DNA of 64,000 nt from Rhinopithecus roxellana. Taxonomy: Eukaryota; Chordata; Mammalia; Primates; Cercopithecidae. The notes under the pieces were generated by a model. That model saw only the letters and a program-made list of their open reading frames with translations. It had not been told where the DNA came from and ran no database searches. The DNA lies in NCBI RefSeq assembly GCF_007565055.1, contig NC_044556.1, positions 137,429,808 through 137,493,807 of the forward strand, in the 5' to 3' direction. The stretch's first letter is position 1. Each line of letters starts with the position of its first letter. Positions 1-9,796 of the stretch are shown here, piece by piece. A program made the position numbers and the translations under genes.

Positions 1-372
1 ATTTAATATTTTATTTTAAAGTGTATATACGCACGTTTCTTATCATTTTAACTCACCCACATAAGCTTTTAAAATGCATTATTAAATCATAAACTGTTTT
101 TAAAGAGCTATATAATTAAAATTTGTTATAATATTTCACTTCCTGGATTGTAAATATTAGTTTAACCCCTGCACTTGGGAACATGTCTACTCACACTAGT
201 TTTTTTCCCCATTTTTAAAAAAAGTCACAGAACTTTAGAAACGCTGAATTAAAATCAAAGGGAAAAAAATGAAATCCTCCTTTGATCTGACCTTAGAATA
301 ATCCCAAAGATTTGTCTTAATATATGCCAGAACACAATTATTATATTTTATATACAAAAATGAATCAGGAAA
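1..372. other. Unique AT-rich sequence, no feature seen
   Basis: AT-rich DNA with many short A and T runs. I see no open frame, repeat family or RNA gene here. Confidence 0.5.
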
Positions 373-538
373 GCCAGGTGCAGTGTCATGCATCTAAAGT
401 GTCAACTGAGGGAGCCTGAGGCAGGAGGATTGCTTGAGCCCAGGAGTTCAAGGCTATGACTGCCACTCTGAATACCAACTACACTCCAGTCTTGGCAACG
501 TAGCAAGGCCTCATCTCTAAAACAAACAGGGCCAAAAA
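373..538 (+). mobile_element. Old free Alu monomer (FLAM/FRAM-like)
   Basis: A single 7SL-derived monomer, strongly diverged. Visible landmarks are the GCCAGGTGCAGT start, GAGGCAGGAGGATTGCTTGAG, CCAGGAGTTCAAGGCT and CACTCCAGTCTTGGCAACG, ending in an A-rich tail. There is no second arm, which fits a fossil monomer from before the dimeric Alu, although a damaged AluJ half is possible. Confidence 0.7.
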
Positions 539-1424
539 ACTAATGAGGAAAACATTCACTTACAAGGCCTTTAATAATAGATAAGCCTTGAAAATGTTGA
601 AAAATTTAATTTTACTTTTGAACCAGAATGCTCTTGGAAAAAACGTTTATATTATTTTATTTTTTCACATAAAATAATAATTGTAGATATTTTCTTGGTC
701 TTGCCTGTTCATTTTGGAAAAAAAAAATTAAGTTCAATCTCATAAATTTCCTCTTGGACTTAACATAATTATCACCGAGCTATTTTGATGGATGGCAGTT
801 TGAAAAGATTAAATGATTCATCTAACATGACACAGAAGTCTGTATGAAGTAGAATACAATCATATCACTGCAGTAATCATTAAGAAATTTCTCTATCTTT
901 TATTTTAAAATGGATTTTAGCTTGCTAGCACAATCAAACCACTTGTTATAAGCCATTTGTTGAACACGTGCTGTTTACTTGATACTTGAATCCATCTCCC
1001 TGACTTTTCTAATAGAATCTAAACTTTTAATTCTCCTTCTTTAGTCAATTTAAATACACTAGCCTTCATTATAATGTTTCTGAGTATATACATGATAGAC
1101 TTTCATTGGTGACCAAGTAGTATCTATGTATTTTAAAAAGCCTTTGCCTAAGACATAGTGGCAAGCTCCTTCTCCAATTACTTTTGCTTCTGCCCATCTT
1201 ACTAAGTTGTAATAAAGCACCCAGGTTTGCATGTTTAACTATCCTGGACTTTAGCCCTGTTCACTCTGTCATCAGCCCATGCCTTACTGCTTAACAAATA
1301 CTAAGTGCCAAATAATTGTTTGTTCAAAATTTAAAATGTGGAGAAAACAAATTAAAAACAGTAAAGCATTTCCCTAAGTATATTTCTAAGAGATAACCAA
1401 ATTTAACATTATGTTTAATTTAAC
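539..1424. other. Unique sequence, no gene seen
   Basis: AT-rich sequence with only short random open frames. No repeat family is recognised. Confidence 0.45.
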
Positions 1425-1615
1425 AAAAATATATAGTTTCAAATAGCTAGAAGGAGGGAATGAATGTTCCCAACACAAAGAGTTGATAAATGTTTCAGAT
1501 GACGGATATGCTATTTACCCTGATCTCATCACTATACATTATATGCTTTGCAACATCACTACCCCATGAATGTGCACAATTATAATATGTCCATTAAAAT
1601 AATCAAAGAAAAGAA
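1425..1615 (+). mobile_element. L1M 3' UTR end
   Basis: Matches the 3' end of older L1 elements: a stretch on clone-like phrases AATGTTCCCAACACAAAG, GATAAATGTTTCAGATGACGG and CCCTGATCTCATCACT, then CCCCATGAATGTGCACAATT and an A-rich tail near 1590-1615. It is severely 5' truncated with no coding part. The age class (L1MA/L1MB-like) is my recollection. Confidence 0.65.
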
Positions 1616-1959
1616 AAAATGACTTAAAGACAGAAAATGTTGTGAACAAATTTAAGGTTTTTGGTCTAATTCATAGATATGTATATATATGTATACATCT
1701 TGTTATCAATCTATAATGTTTTGCTATCTTTATATATTATGGTTACAGAAATAATTAAAATACCACTAGGATCCATATAGAGTGTTTATATTTTCTTTCA
1801 ATTACCAATTCATCATAAACAATTGTTTATTAACATAAATTTTAAGGCTGCACAGAATTCAGTAAAATGTAGTTTATTTAAACAAGTTAATATTGTTTAA
1901 AATTGTTTTTTAAACATTTTATCTTGTAAACAAAACTATGAAAATGTGAATAAATTGTT
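1616..1959. other. Unique AT-rich sequence
   Basis: Includes alternating TATG/TATA steps near 1675-1700. Nothing else is recognised. Confidence 0.4.
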
Positions 1960-2035
1960 TTTTTCAAGTATATTGGCACATAGTTGGTAACTAATACTTT
2001 TGCTGAATTCATTCATGAATGATTAAAAGTAGTAA
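1960..2035 (+). mobile_element. L2 3' tail fragment
   Basis: Reads TGGCACATAGTTGGTAACTA and then a TTGCTGAATTCATTCATGAATG-type tail. This is the usual terminal motif of L2 in sense orientation (a sequence close to GGCACATAGTAGG, then repeated TGAA units). Short and diverged. Confidence 0.5.
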
Positions 2036-2528
2036 TTATTTTCTTCTTCAGAAGGACTTAATGAACTATTATATTAGAACTATTAAACGTGTCTGAAAAG
2101 TTTTTGATAACAATAAAATTTTCTTAATAAAGTATTTGTTATATCTCATCGGAATCAGGAAGATTACAAAATAAAGTATTTGATTGTAATTTCTTTGAAA
2201 ATATGTTCACATTTTATCAAATGTAAAAGGTTGAGGAAAAACAAACTATATGTATTTTTCATATAGTTTAATTTCTAGGTAATCCCTAGCTTAGTTCTAA
2301 TGACATAGCAAAAGAGAGTTAAAGGGTACATGGCACCTTTTCTGTGTGCTGCTATAAAAATAATTGATTTTTGTTTTCACTCTACTGGGTCAGTTATTAG
2401 CTAGTGTAAAGTTTTTCTCATCACCAATAATACTAACCTCAAAATTTGAGAATAGAGTCCTTTCTTGACAAATGTAAACTCTTGGATTAGTGTTTCAAGC
2501 ACTTGTACAATTATTCATATAATTTCCC
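2036..2528. other. Unique sequence before an Alu
   Basis: AT-rich with no recognised element or credible open frame. Confidence 0.4.
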
Positions 2529-2831
2529 TTTTTTTTGTTTTTTTTTTTTGGAGACGGAATCTTGCTCTGTCGCCCAGACTGGAGTGCACTGGTGTGATCT
2601 TGCCTCACTGAAACCTCCACCTCCCAGGTTCAAGCAATTCTCCTGCCTCAGCCTCTTGATAGCTGGGATTACAGGCCCACACCACCACGCCCAGCTAATT
2701 TTCTTGTATGTTTAGTAGAGATGGGGTTTCACCATGTTGACCAGGCTGGTCTCAAACTCCTGACCTCAGGTGATCCGCCCGCCTCAGCCTCCCAAAGTGC
2801 TGGGATTACAGATGTGAGCCACTGCAACTGG
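2529..2831 (-). mobile_element. Near-full-length AluS, antisense
   Basis: A T-rich tail at the left leads into GGAGACGGAATCTTGCTCTG, then both arms in reverse, finishing GTGAGCCACTGCAACTGG. The left part of the right arm reads CTCAAACTCCTGACCTCAGG, typical of AluS. The 70-codon frame inside it is the common spurious product of antisense Alu DNA and is not a gene. Confidence 0.92.
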
Positions 2832-2904
2832 ATAAATTACTCAAATAAAATATTGCTTCTTATGTATGGAATCAATAGATGTGATGCTTGCCTAAAACTG
2901 CCTA

Positions 2905-2975
2905 TTTACTCATTCAAATATATTTAAGGAACACCTACAATGTGTTAGACCCTCAGTTCTGCCTCTGATTCCATA
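2905..2975 (-). mobile_element. Possible L2 3' end fragment
   Basis: Contains CTCATTCAAATATATTTAAGG and ACACCTACAATGTGTTAGAC, matching the reverse of the L2 3' end (attcattcaacaaatatttattgag-type start followed by cctactatgtgcc). Short, so the call is weak. Confidence 0.4.
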
Positions 2976-5154
2976 ACTATTGCCTGAAATATTTAAAGTA
3001 ACATAATATATTTTAATAGGAGAAAAGAGATATAAAATTAGTATGCAAGACAGCAATTTTACATTAAAAAGAAATTAATATTATAGTACACATTAATCTT
3101 TTTAGTATCATACATATTTAAATATTACCTGTTATTTTTTCAAAATAAAATTTTATTTAGTTATCCATAGTTACTAGGAGAAATTGTCATCCAATTTGGA
3201 GTAGCAGAGTGATCAGCATTATGTGTAGACAGAATGATTCTTTCGGGAAGAGATTATTTACCTGAGCCAATCATCTTTAGTGTGATTTACTCTACTTTTT
3301 AAAATACCCATCCAATATTTAAAAAACAAAATAGAGAAATTTGTTCTTTCTGGGCAGTTTATTATGTGAGCTATTTTTATTTTTAAGTGTTTTTGCCTCA
3401 AAAGGAATTATAAAATAGATTTTAGTAGTTTTCCAGTAAATTATCACATTTTAAAAAGGTGTTGGACATTTTGATAGAGTTGCAGATGAAATGGGATTGA
3501 CTGATTTCCATTTAATGGTGCACACACACACACACAAAGGGCAATAGCCTCAGAAGATAAAAGCTGAAAGTGGAAATGACTGAAGTCCAAAACATTCTGA
3601 GGGGTGTGTATACAGTAACTTCAGATCTTTTTATTTGATCTCTAATTACCAGAATAAGGGTGACTTTTCACACTTGAAAGTGATTATAAACATGTGAAAG
3701 TCCTTTCCCGGAAAGGTGATGTTGTTCAAGAATAGTTCAGATAAATTCATTGATGGCAGATGCATGTCAGCTTGTCAAAGGAAGTTAAAAATCTTCAATG
3801 TAACATTTTGAGAGCTCACTTACTGGAATGCTTAAATGATTGATCTGCTCCAGGATGACATTTTTCTCATATTTTCACACTTTTACTGGTAATAGAGACA
3901 GTTAATGTTTCTTGACAATTTATTCCAATAATTGTGTAGCAGCAAATTATTTGTTACATTGCTAGAGAGTCATAACCCCAGTTTTTTCCTCCTTAATCCA
4001 AAAGCAGCTTTTAAAGGAGAGTAAAGACTCAGCGTCTCACGGTGCAAGGGTCTTATTTGTTGAGTTAATGTGAAGAAAGTAGCTTCTCTTGTGTCATTTG
4101 CTTTTTTGAGACCTGACATTTTCTCGGCTCTAGCCTAAGAGCATGAGCAGGCTTCCTTGGGAAAGATGCCCAACGATGCTGACCCATCCCTCATTCAGGA
4201 GATTTTCTGTCTTGGACCAACTTTTTTAACTTTTGTGTTTTAAGATACTCATAGACACAGAATTTATACTTTGTACCACATCACTTTTTGTTCATTATTT
4301 CTACTTCCAATAATAATGTTGTCAATATATGTATACATGTATGTATGTATCACAGTGGTAACGGTCTCTAACAGAAATCCTTTCTTAACTGACAATTAGT
4401 TTATTTGTGTGTTTTTTTTTCATTCTATTCAAATCATAAGCTTCTTTTAGAGGAAACATCTCTTATAGGTCTAGAACTCTCTTATATAAGTAGCTCTTGA
4501 AGAAATATTGAATGCATCAGGAAGCTAAAAGCTAGATTTTTGTTATGCCTTTCTTTCAAGACTTTGACCAGGCCACTCATGATTTCTGGATATTAACGTC
4601 TACATTTTTAACTTGAAAGTTTTAAATTATATGATCTCCAAAGTCACTTTCTTTCTAAGACTGTATGACTTTATTATTCTAAGGAAATTCCAAAATATTT
4701 GTTGTACAGTGAGACCAGGAAGGATAGCTCTGGGAAAACGAAAATCGGTGAATAAAGAGGTAGATTTATTTAGAATGAAAATATGTCATCACATAACATA
4801 ATGTACCATCAAAAGACTTTTATATTCCTACTGTTAACTAACAAGGGGGTATTAATTGAAGAACTTTTGGTAGAATAGGATTTTGAAACTTTACTAAGAA
4901 GAATGTAAAACTTCTTTCTTACAAAACCAGTAAGTTCAGGGTAGAATTATCCTCTTCATTATCATTTTGATACTGGTTTTAGCAGTATTAATTAGATCTT
5001 GATTATGTATTTATTAATTGAATTTGATACATATATGATTGTGAAGTTTTTTTCGCTTCAAAACTCACAGACAACTTCAACTAATATTGAATGCCAAAGT
5101 GTAAACATTTATCATGTGACAAATGTAGACTGATTCGTAAGGAGAAGTGGTTTG
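2976..5154. other. Long unique stretch, possible regulatory block
   Basis: No gene is visible. There is a short (CA)n at about 3520-3536 and a TATG-rich run at about 4325-4355. The part from about 3640 to 4210 is of mixed composition and free of recognised repeats, so it is flagged as a candidate conserved non-coding element. The small open frame at 4613-4801 shows no recognisable protein feature. Confidence 0.4.
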
Positions 5155-5385
5155 GTGCAAAGAAGTTGTCCTGGAATTGGAAGATCTGGGTCAGACTCAG
5201 GCTCTGTCAAATAATTACTGCATCATCTTTGGAAAGTTAAGTAGCTGTCTGGGACTCTGTCTCTTTGTCTACTATATGATGATAAAAATACCTAATTTAC
5301 ACTGTTATTTTGAGAAGTAAATGCTAAGTAAAAAGACTTTAGATAAATTCTTATCATATGGTAAATACATAGTAGTGGTTTTAAA
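5155..5385 (+). mobile_element. MIR SINE
   Basis: A tRNA-derived MIR in sense. CTGGAATTGGAAGATCTGGGT, TTTGGAAAGTTAAGTAGCTG, a CTCTGTCTCTTTGTCTACTA block and a degraded GATAAAAATACCTAATTTAC core follow the MIR order (promoter end, then CORE-SINE, then tail). It is very diverged, as expected for its age. Confidence 0.75.
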
Positions 5386-5397
5386 AAATCAAAAAGA

Positions 5398-5553
5398 GGC
5401 TTGATGCAGTGGTTCATGCCTGCAATCCCAGCACTTTGGGAGGTCAATGTGGGAGGATTGCTTAAAGCCAAGAGTTCAAGGCCAGCCTAGCCAATAAAGA
5501 GAGACACACCATCTCTACAAAAAACAAACAAACCAAAAAAGAAAAAAATAAAA
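5398..5553 (+). mobile_element. Alu left monomer (FLAM or truncated AluJ)
   Basis: Starts GGCTTGATGCAGTGGTTCAT and runs through AATCCCAGCACTTTGGGAGG, GGAGGATTGCTTAAAGCC and CATCTCTACAAAAAAC into an A-rich tail. Only one arm is present. It lies directly after the MIR, probably inserted into that MIR's tail. Confidence 0.8.
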
Positions 5554-5861
5554 GGAATTAAGTTTTACAGAGGTAATATTTAGAAGTGAATTTTTAATTT
5601 AGTTATGACTGAGTTTTTGTGCTTATTTTTCCTTGTGTTTGTGTAGTCTACATAATGGTGACATCGTTCTTCAGGCAAAACAATGTACTAATGAAATCAG
5701 AAGAATTTCCAGTGATACTGTCCACATTTCTGTGAAAAAGGGGAAGCTTTTGAAGTCAGATGAAAGTTACACTTTTTTTTTTTTCAAAATGTGCAGGGAA
5801 GAATATCTCTCTCCCATCAATGTGGTAGGAAAATAAAATATATTAGTAGTTAATAAGTAAC
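5554..5861. other. Unique sequence with small open frame
   Basis: Contains a 67-codon frame (5633-5836) with no recognisable motif, and a T-run near 5771-5784. Probably non-coding. Confidence 0.35.
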
Positions 5862-6095
5862 ATTTGTTGAGAATTTATAATATCCTAGATACTGTGCTAT
5901 GCTGTTTATATGTATTATTTCAAAAATACTCACAATTATGTATTATGAATGATCCTTATGCCTATTACAATGATGACAATACTGAGGCTTAGGTTAAATA
6001 ATTGCAAGAGTTCACAAAAGCAGCAAAGGCTTGGAACCAGGACTTGAATGCAGATAACCTGACCCAAAGCCTATTCATATAACACTTTTTTTATA
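5862..6095 (-). mobile_element. MIR SINE, antisense
   Basis: In reverse orientation the MIR landmarks are clear: ACTGTGCTATGCTGTTTATA, TACTGAGGCTTAGGTTAAAT, AATTGCAAGAGTTCACAAAAG, AGCAAAGGCTTGGAACCAGG and ACTTGAATGCAGATAACCTG. Nearly full length for the family. Confidence 0.8.
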
Positions 6096-6103
6096 TTGAT
6101 GCA

Positions 6104-6617
6104 TGTGATGGTTAACTTTATGTGTCAACTTGACTTTACCAAGGGATGCTAAGATTAAACATTATTTCGGGGTGTGTCTGGGAGGACGTTTCTGGATGAG
6201 ATTAGCATTTGAATCAGTGGACTCCGTAAAGTAAATGTTCCTCCCCAGTGTGAGAGGTCATCATTCAATCCATGAAGGGCCGAAATAGAACAAAAAGGCA
6301 GAGGAAGGAGGAATTCACCCCTTTTGCTTCCTGCCTGCCTGCTTGAGCTAGGCCATTAGTCTTCTCCGATTCTTGTACTGAGATTTGCATCATTGGCTTT
6401 CCCGGTTCTCAGGCATTCAGACTCAGACTGGAATTACACTGCCGGCTTTCCTAGGTCCTCAGCTTGCAGAGGGCAGATCGTGGGACTTCTGTGTTTCCAT
6501 AATTGTGTGAGTCAGTTCCGAGTAATAAATCTCTCTCTCGTGTGTCTATATATAGATGGATATAGATACAGATACATATCCTATTGGTTTTGTTTCTCTG
6601 GAGAACCCTTACTAATG
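6104..6617 (+). mobile_element. ERVL-type solo LTR (MLT2-like)
   Basis: Starts TGTGATGGTTAACTTTATGTGTCAACTTG, passes AGATTAGCATTTGAATCAGT and CGAAATAGAACAAAAAGGC, has an AATAAA signal at 6524-6529 and ends CTCTGGAGAACCCTTACTAA. This is a common mammalian LTR pattern; assignment to ERVL/MLT2 is from memory. No internal gag-pol sequence follows, so it is a solo LTR. A TATA-rich microsatellite lies near its end (6545-6580). Confidence 0.7.
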
Positions 6618-6737
6618 CTATGCTTCTTTGCAGCACTGGTAACTAAAATTTTATTTTGTTCCCCCTGTGTCTCTAATCTATGAAAATTTGGACAAGTTAA
6701 ATGACTATACAAATCCTGAGTTTCCTGAAGTGCTAAA

Positions 6738-6852
6738 AAGTGAATAATTACACCTATCTTATAGAGTTGTCGTAATGGCTAGAAAAGAAAGAGAATGAAT
6801 ATAAATTGCTTAGCAATATGTCTGGTGCATAGACTGTTTAATAATTGAGACC
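6738..6852 (+). mobile_element. MIR fragment (3' half)
   Basis: TACACCTATCTTATAGAGTTG, AATATAAATTGCTTAGCAATAT and GTCTGGTGCATAGACTGTTT correspond to the MIR region from the CORE to the tail. The promoter end is missing. Confidence 0.65.
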
Positions 6853-7991
6853 ATCAGCTGAGAACCTGGACAGTGTCATATACATTTTAAAAGGAGCAGA
6901 ATAGGAAAATACAAATGAAGGAAGAAGGCAAGAACAAAATTGACTGTTATCAGGCATTTACCACAGCATTAGGGTAAATGACTACTTATCAATGTAGCTA
7001 ATATTGTCTCTTATTTAAAAGCTTAGCTTTGTGACTAGAATAAACAAAAGCTGATACCACTTAGCAATTATTTAGGTACTTTATACAAGGGAACCTCTAA
7101 ACTACCCAGAAGAACATGGAGCATTTTGATATACATAGAAGGAATTTATCCAACCTAGACAATGGGAGAAGGGAAATATTTTCCAGGATAACATAAGGAC
7201 ATTTTCATAGCAACACTTGGCCAAGGGTTTCTATCAAAACACCAAATGATAACATAAAAATTCAGATCATCAGTTCTATGTGGTATTTGCAATTCTGGAA
7301 TATATTGCTATAGAAACTAACAGGTAGTATGTTCTCTGACTCATTTTAGTTGTGTTGGTTCAGAACCCATTCAGGCACCATTGTAAATCGATATATAGCT
7401 GTGAGGTAGCCTGTAAGACTGTCAAGATTCTCATATTCAAAGTGGGTAAAACCTTATGAGCAAAATTCCCAAATAATTTTGTTTGACTGAAAAAACCTTC
7501 CTATTTGTGTGTGTTGCAACTTACTTTTTTTTTTTTTTTTTTTTTACCAAATATTTACAGAAAAAAACTAATTAACTTTGAAATGTGAAGTCGTATAAGT
7601 TCCTCAGGATTTTCTCAGGACTATCATTGGCTTTATGCAGATAGAGACAACTTACTACGTTCATCTTCTGTATCACTTCTCAACCCTATCTGCAAACATA
7701 CCTATTATCCAAAACAATAAATGATCTTTATTATTAAAGAAATTCAGATATGGCAAGACTTCACAACTTGAAGCTGATTTAAGGGTCTTATGGCCTGTTA
7801 AACAACTTGGTTGCAAGTAAAGAACAAGTCTTTTAAAAACCATAATCTGTGTTTTGGCTATCAGAAGCAAATGTTATTATACATGGTCCATCATGAGAAA
7901 CCAGTGAAAATTAGTGGGATAATCTACTTATTGTTTTGTTGTATGCCTCTTAAAATTATAATGAGTGTGAACATTTTTATAAATAGTATAT
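6853..7991. other. Unique sequence with poly-T run
   Basis: No gene seen. A run of about 23 T at 7523-7545 has no recognised Alu or L1 body attached. The short frames at 7673-7870 and 7811-7996 are on opposite strands, low complexity and not convincing. Confidence 0.4.
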
Positions 7992-8450
7992 TTTGATGGT
8001 TAATTTTTAGCTGTCAACCGTATTAGGCCACAGGATGCCCAAATATGTGGTTAAATATTATTTCTGGGTGTGTCTATGAGGATGTTTCTGGAAGAGATTA
8101 GCATTTGAACTTCTGGATTAAATGAAGCAGATGGCCTTCTCAACGGAGGCAGGTAGCATCCAATCTGTTGAGGGCCTAAATAGAACAAAAAGGTGGAGGA
8201 AGGTTGAATTCCCTCTCTGCCAGACTGTTTGAGCTGAGACATCAATCTTCTCCTGTCCTCGGCACTCCCAGTTTTCAGACTTTCAGATTTAGACTGGAAT
8301 CTATATCACTGGCTCTCTAGCTTTCAGGTTTTCAAATTAAACCGCAAGCTTTCCTGGGTCTCTATATTACAGATGGCACGTCATGGAACTTCTTAGTCTC
8401 CATAATTGCCTAAGACAATATTTTATGATAAATTCATTTCTAGGGATTCT
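7992..8450 (+). mobile_element. Second ERVL-type LTR, same family
   Basis: Collinear with the LTR at 6104: GATGGTTAATTTTTAGCTGTC, TTTCTGGGTGTGTCTATGAGG, AGATTAGCATTTGAACTTCT, AATAGAACAAAAAGGTGGAG, TTTCCTGGGTCTCTA and GTCTCCATAATTGCCTAAG. Its 3' end dissolves into the TG/TC/TA microsatellite and the GGAGAACCCT terminus is missing. It is clearly diverged from the first copy. Confidence 0.7.
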
Positions 8451-8486
8451 ATGTGTGTGTGCTCTGTGTGTATGTGTGTCTGTCTG

Positions 8487-8518
<32 letters not shown>

Positions 8519-8522
8519 CACA
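8451..8522. repeat. Compound (TG)n(TC)n(TA)n microsatellite
   Basis: A TG-rich part grades into TCTG/TC and then TA dinucleotides. It probably grew from the LTR's 3' end. Both opposing small frames over it (8367-8609 and 8383-8586) are artefacts of the repeat. Confidence 0.9.
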
Positions 8523-8526
8523 ATTA

Positions 8527-8994
8527 TTATTATTTTTAAAAATTTTGTGGGTACATAGTAGGTATACATATTTATGGGGTATATGAAATATTTTGATACA
8601 GGCATGCAATATGAAATAAACACATCATGGAGAATGGGATGAGGTACAAGCAATCCAATTTTATTCTTTAAGTTATTTCAAGATACACAATTAAGTTGTT
8701 ATTTACTATAGATACCCTATTATGCTATAAAATACAGGTCTTATTTGTTATTTTCTCTTCTTTTTGTATCCATTAACCATCCCCACCTCCCCTCCAAACC
8801 CCCACCAACCTTCCGACTCTTTGGTAACCATGCTTCTACTCTCTATGTCCATGAGTCAAATTGTTTTAATTTTTAGGTGTGAAAAATAAGTGAGAATATG
8901 TGGTGTTTGTCTTTCTGTGCCTGGCTTATTTCACTTAACATAATGATCTCCAGTTTCATCCATGTTGTTGCAAATGATAGGATCTCATTCTTAT
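8527..8994 (-). mobile_element. L1 3' part, antisense (left of Alu)
   Basis: Reads GTGGGTACATAGTAGGTATA, TTTATGGGGTATATGAAATA, CATCATGGAGAATGGGATGAGG, CTCTCTATGTCCATGAGTC, GGCTTATTTCACTTAACATA and CCAGTTTCATCCATGTTGTTG: L1 3' UTR running back towards ORF2. It continues to the right of an Alu at 9263. L1MA/MB-like by eye. Confidence 0.85.
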
Positions 8995-9262
8995 ATATTT
9001 ATTTTTTGAGGTGTTGGAGTCTCCCTCTGTAGCCCAGGCTGGAGTGCAGTGTCGCGATCTTGGCTCACTGTAAGCTCCGCCTCCCGGGTTCACGCCATTC
9101 CCCTGCCTCAGCCTCCCCAGTAGCTGGAACTACGGGCGCCCGACACCACGCCCAGCTAATGTTTTTGTATTTCTAGTACAGATAGGGTTTCACCGTGTTA
9201 GCCAGGATGGTCTTGATCTCCTGACCTCGTGATCTGCCTGCCTTGGCCTCCTAAAGTACTGG
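8995..9262 (-). mobile_element. 5'-truncated AluY-like element in L1
   Basis: Antisense Alu with TTAGCCAGGATGGTCTTGATCTCC and GACCTCGTGATCTGC, a pattern shared by AluY and some AluS subtypes. It stops at AAAGTACTGG, so the first 30 or so Alu bases are absent. Flanking copies GATCTCATTCTTAT (8981-8994) and GATCTTATTCTTAT (9263-9276) differ at one base and are the likely target-site duplication. Confidence 0.88.
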
Positions 9263-9572
9263 GATCTTATTCTTATTTATGGTTGAATAGTACTCCATTG
9301 TGTATATGTACCACATTTTCTTTATCCATTTATCTGTTTAAAGACACTTCAGTTGCTTCCAAATCTTAGCTATTGTAAACAGTGCTGCAACAATCATAGG
9401 AGTACAGTTATCTCTTTAATATACTGATTGTCTTTCTTTGGGGTATATGGGCAGCAGTGGGATTGTTGGTCATTGGGTAGCTCAATTTTTAGTTTTGTGA
9501 GGAAACTCCAAACTGTTTTTCATAGTGGTTGTACTAATTTACATTCCCATCAGCAGTGTAAAAGGGTTATAT
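9263..9572 (-). mobile_element. L1 continuation, antisense (right of Alu)
   Basis: Continues the interrupted L1 with TTGAATAGTACTCCATTGTG, TATGTACCACATTTTCTTTATCC, CAACAATCATAGGAGTACAG and GGTTGTACTAATTTACATTCCC. It ends near CAGCAGTGTAAAAGGG. Confidence 0.85.
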
Positions 9573-9583
9573 AAAACATTGGT

Positions 9584-9785
9584 ATAATTTAATTTAAATT
9601 TAAATCTATAGCTAACACATTTGAAACATTGATTGATTATTTATTTATTTTCTATAATTTTTTAAACTAGAGACATGGTCTCATTGTGTTGCTTAGGCTG
9701 GTCTCAAACTCCTAAGCTCAAGTGATCCTCCCGTCTTGGCTTCCCAAAGTGCTGGGATTACAGGTGTGAGCCACTGTGCTAGGCC
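9584..9785 (-). mobile_element. Left-arm Alu fragment with flanking repeat
   Basis: The left arm only, in reverse: TGTTGCTTAGGCTGGTCTCA, CTCCTAAGCTCAAGTGATCC and AGTGCTGGGATTACAGGTGTG, ending CTGTGCTAGGCC. It is preceded by an AT-rich stretch that could be a degraded tail. AAAACATTGGT occurs at 9573-9583 and again at 9786-9796, a probable 11-base target-site duplication enclosing the fragment. Confidence 0.75.
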
Positions 9786-9796
9786 AAAACATTGGT

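Noticed and set aside
2503..2927. Two small frames resembling human-like peptides
   Set aside because: These are typical antisense Alu translations (ETESCSVAQTGVHW, GFHHVDQAGLKLL).
5155..5385. A possible tRNA gene in the MIR copies
   Set aside because: MIR has a tRNA-like promoter end, but no cloverleaf with intact anticodon and acceptor stems can be drawn.
6104..8450. A provirus bounded by two LTRs
   Set aside because: The interior contains a MIR and unique sequence with no viral coding text, and the LTRs are too different to be a pair.
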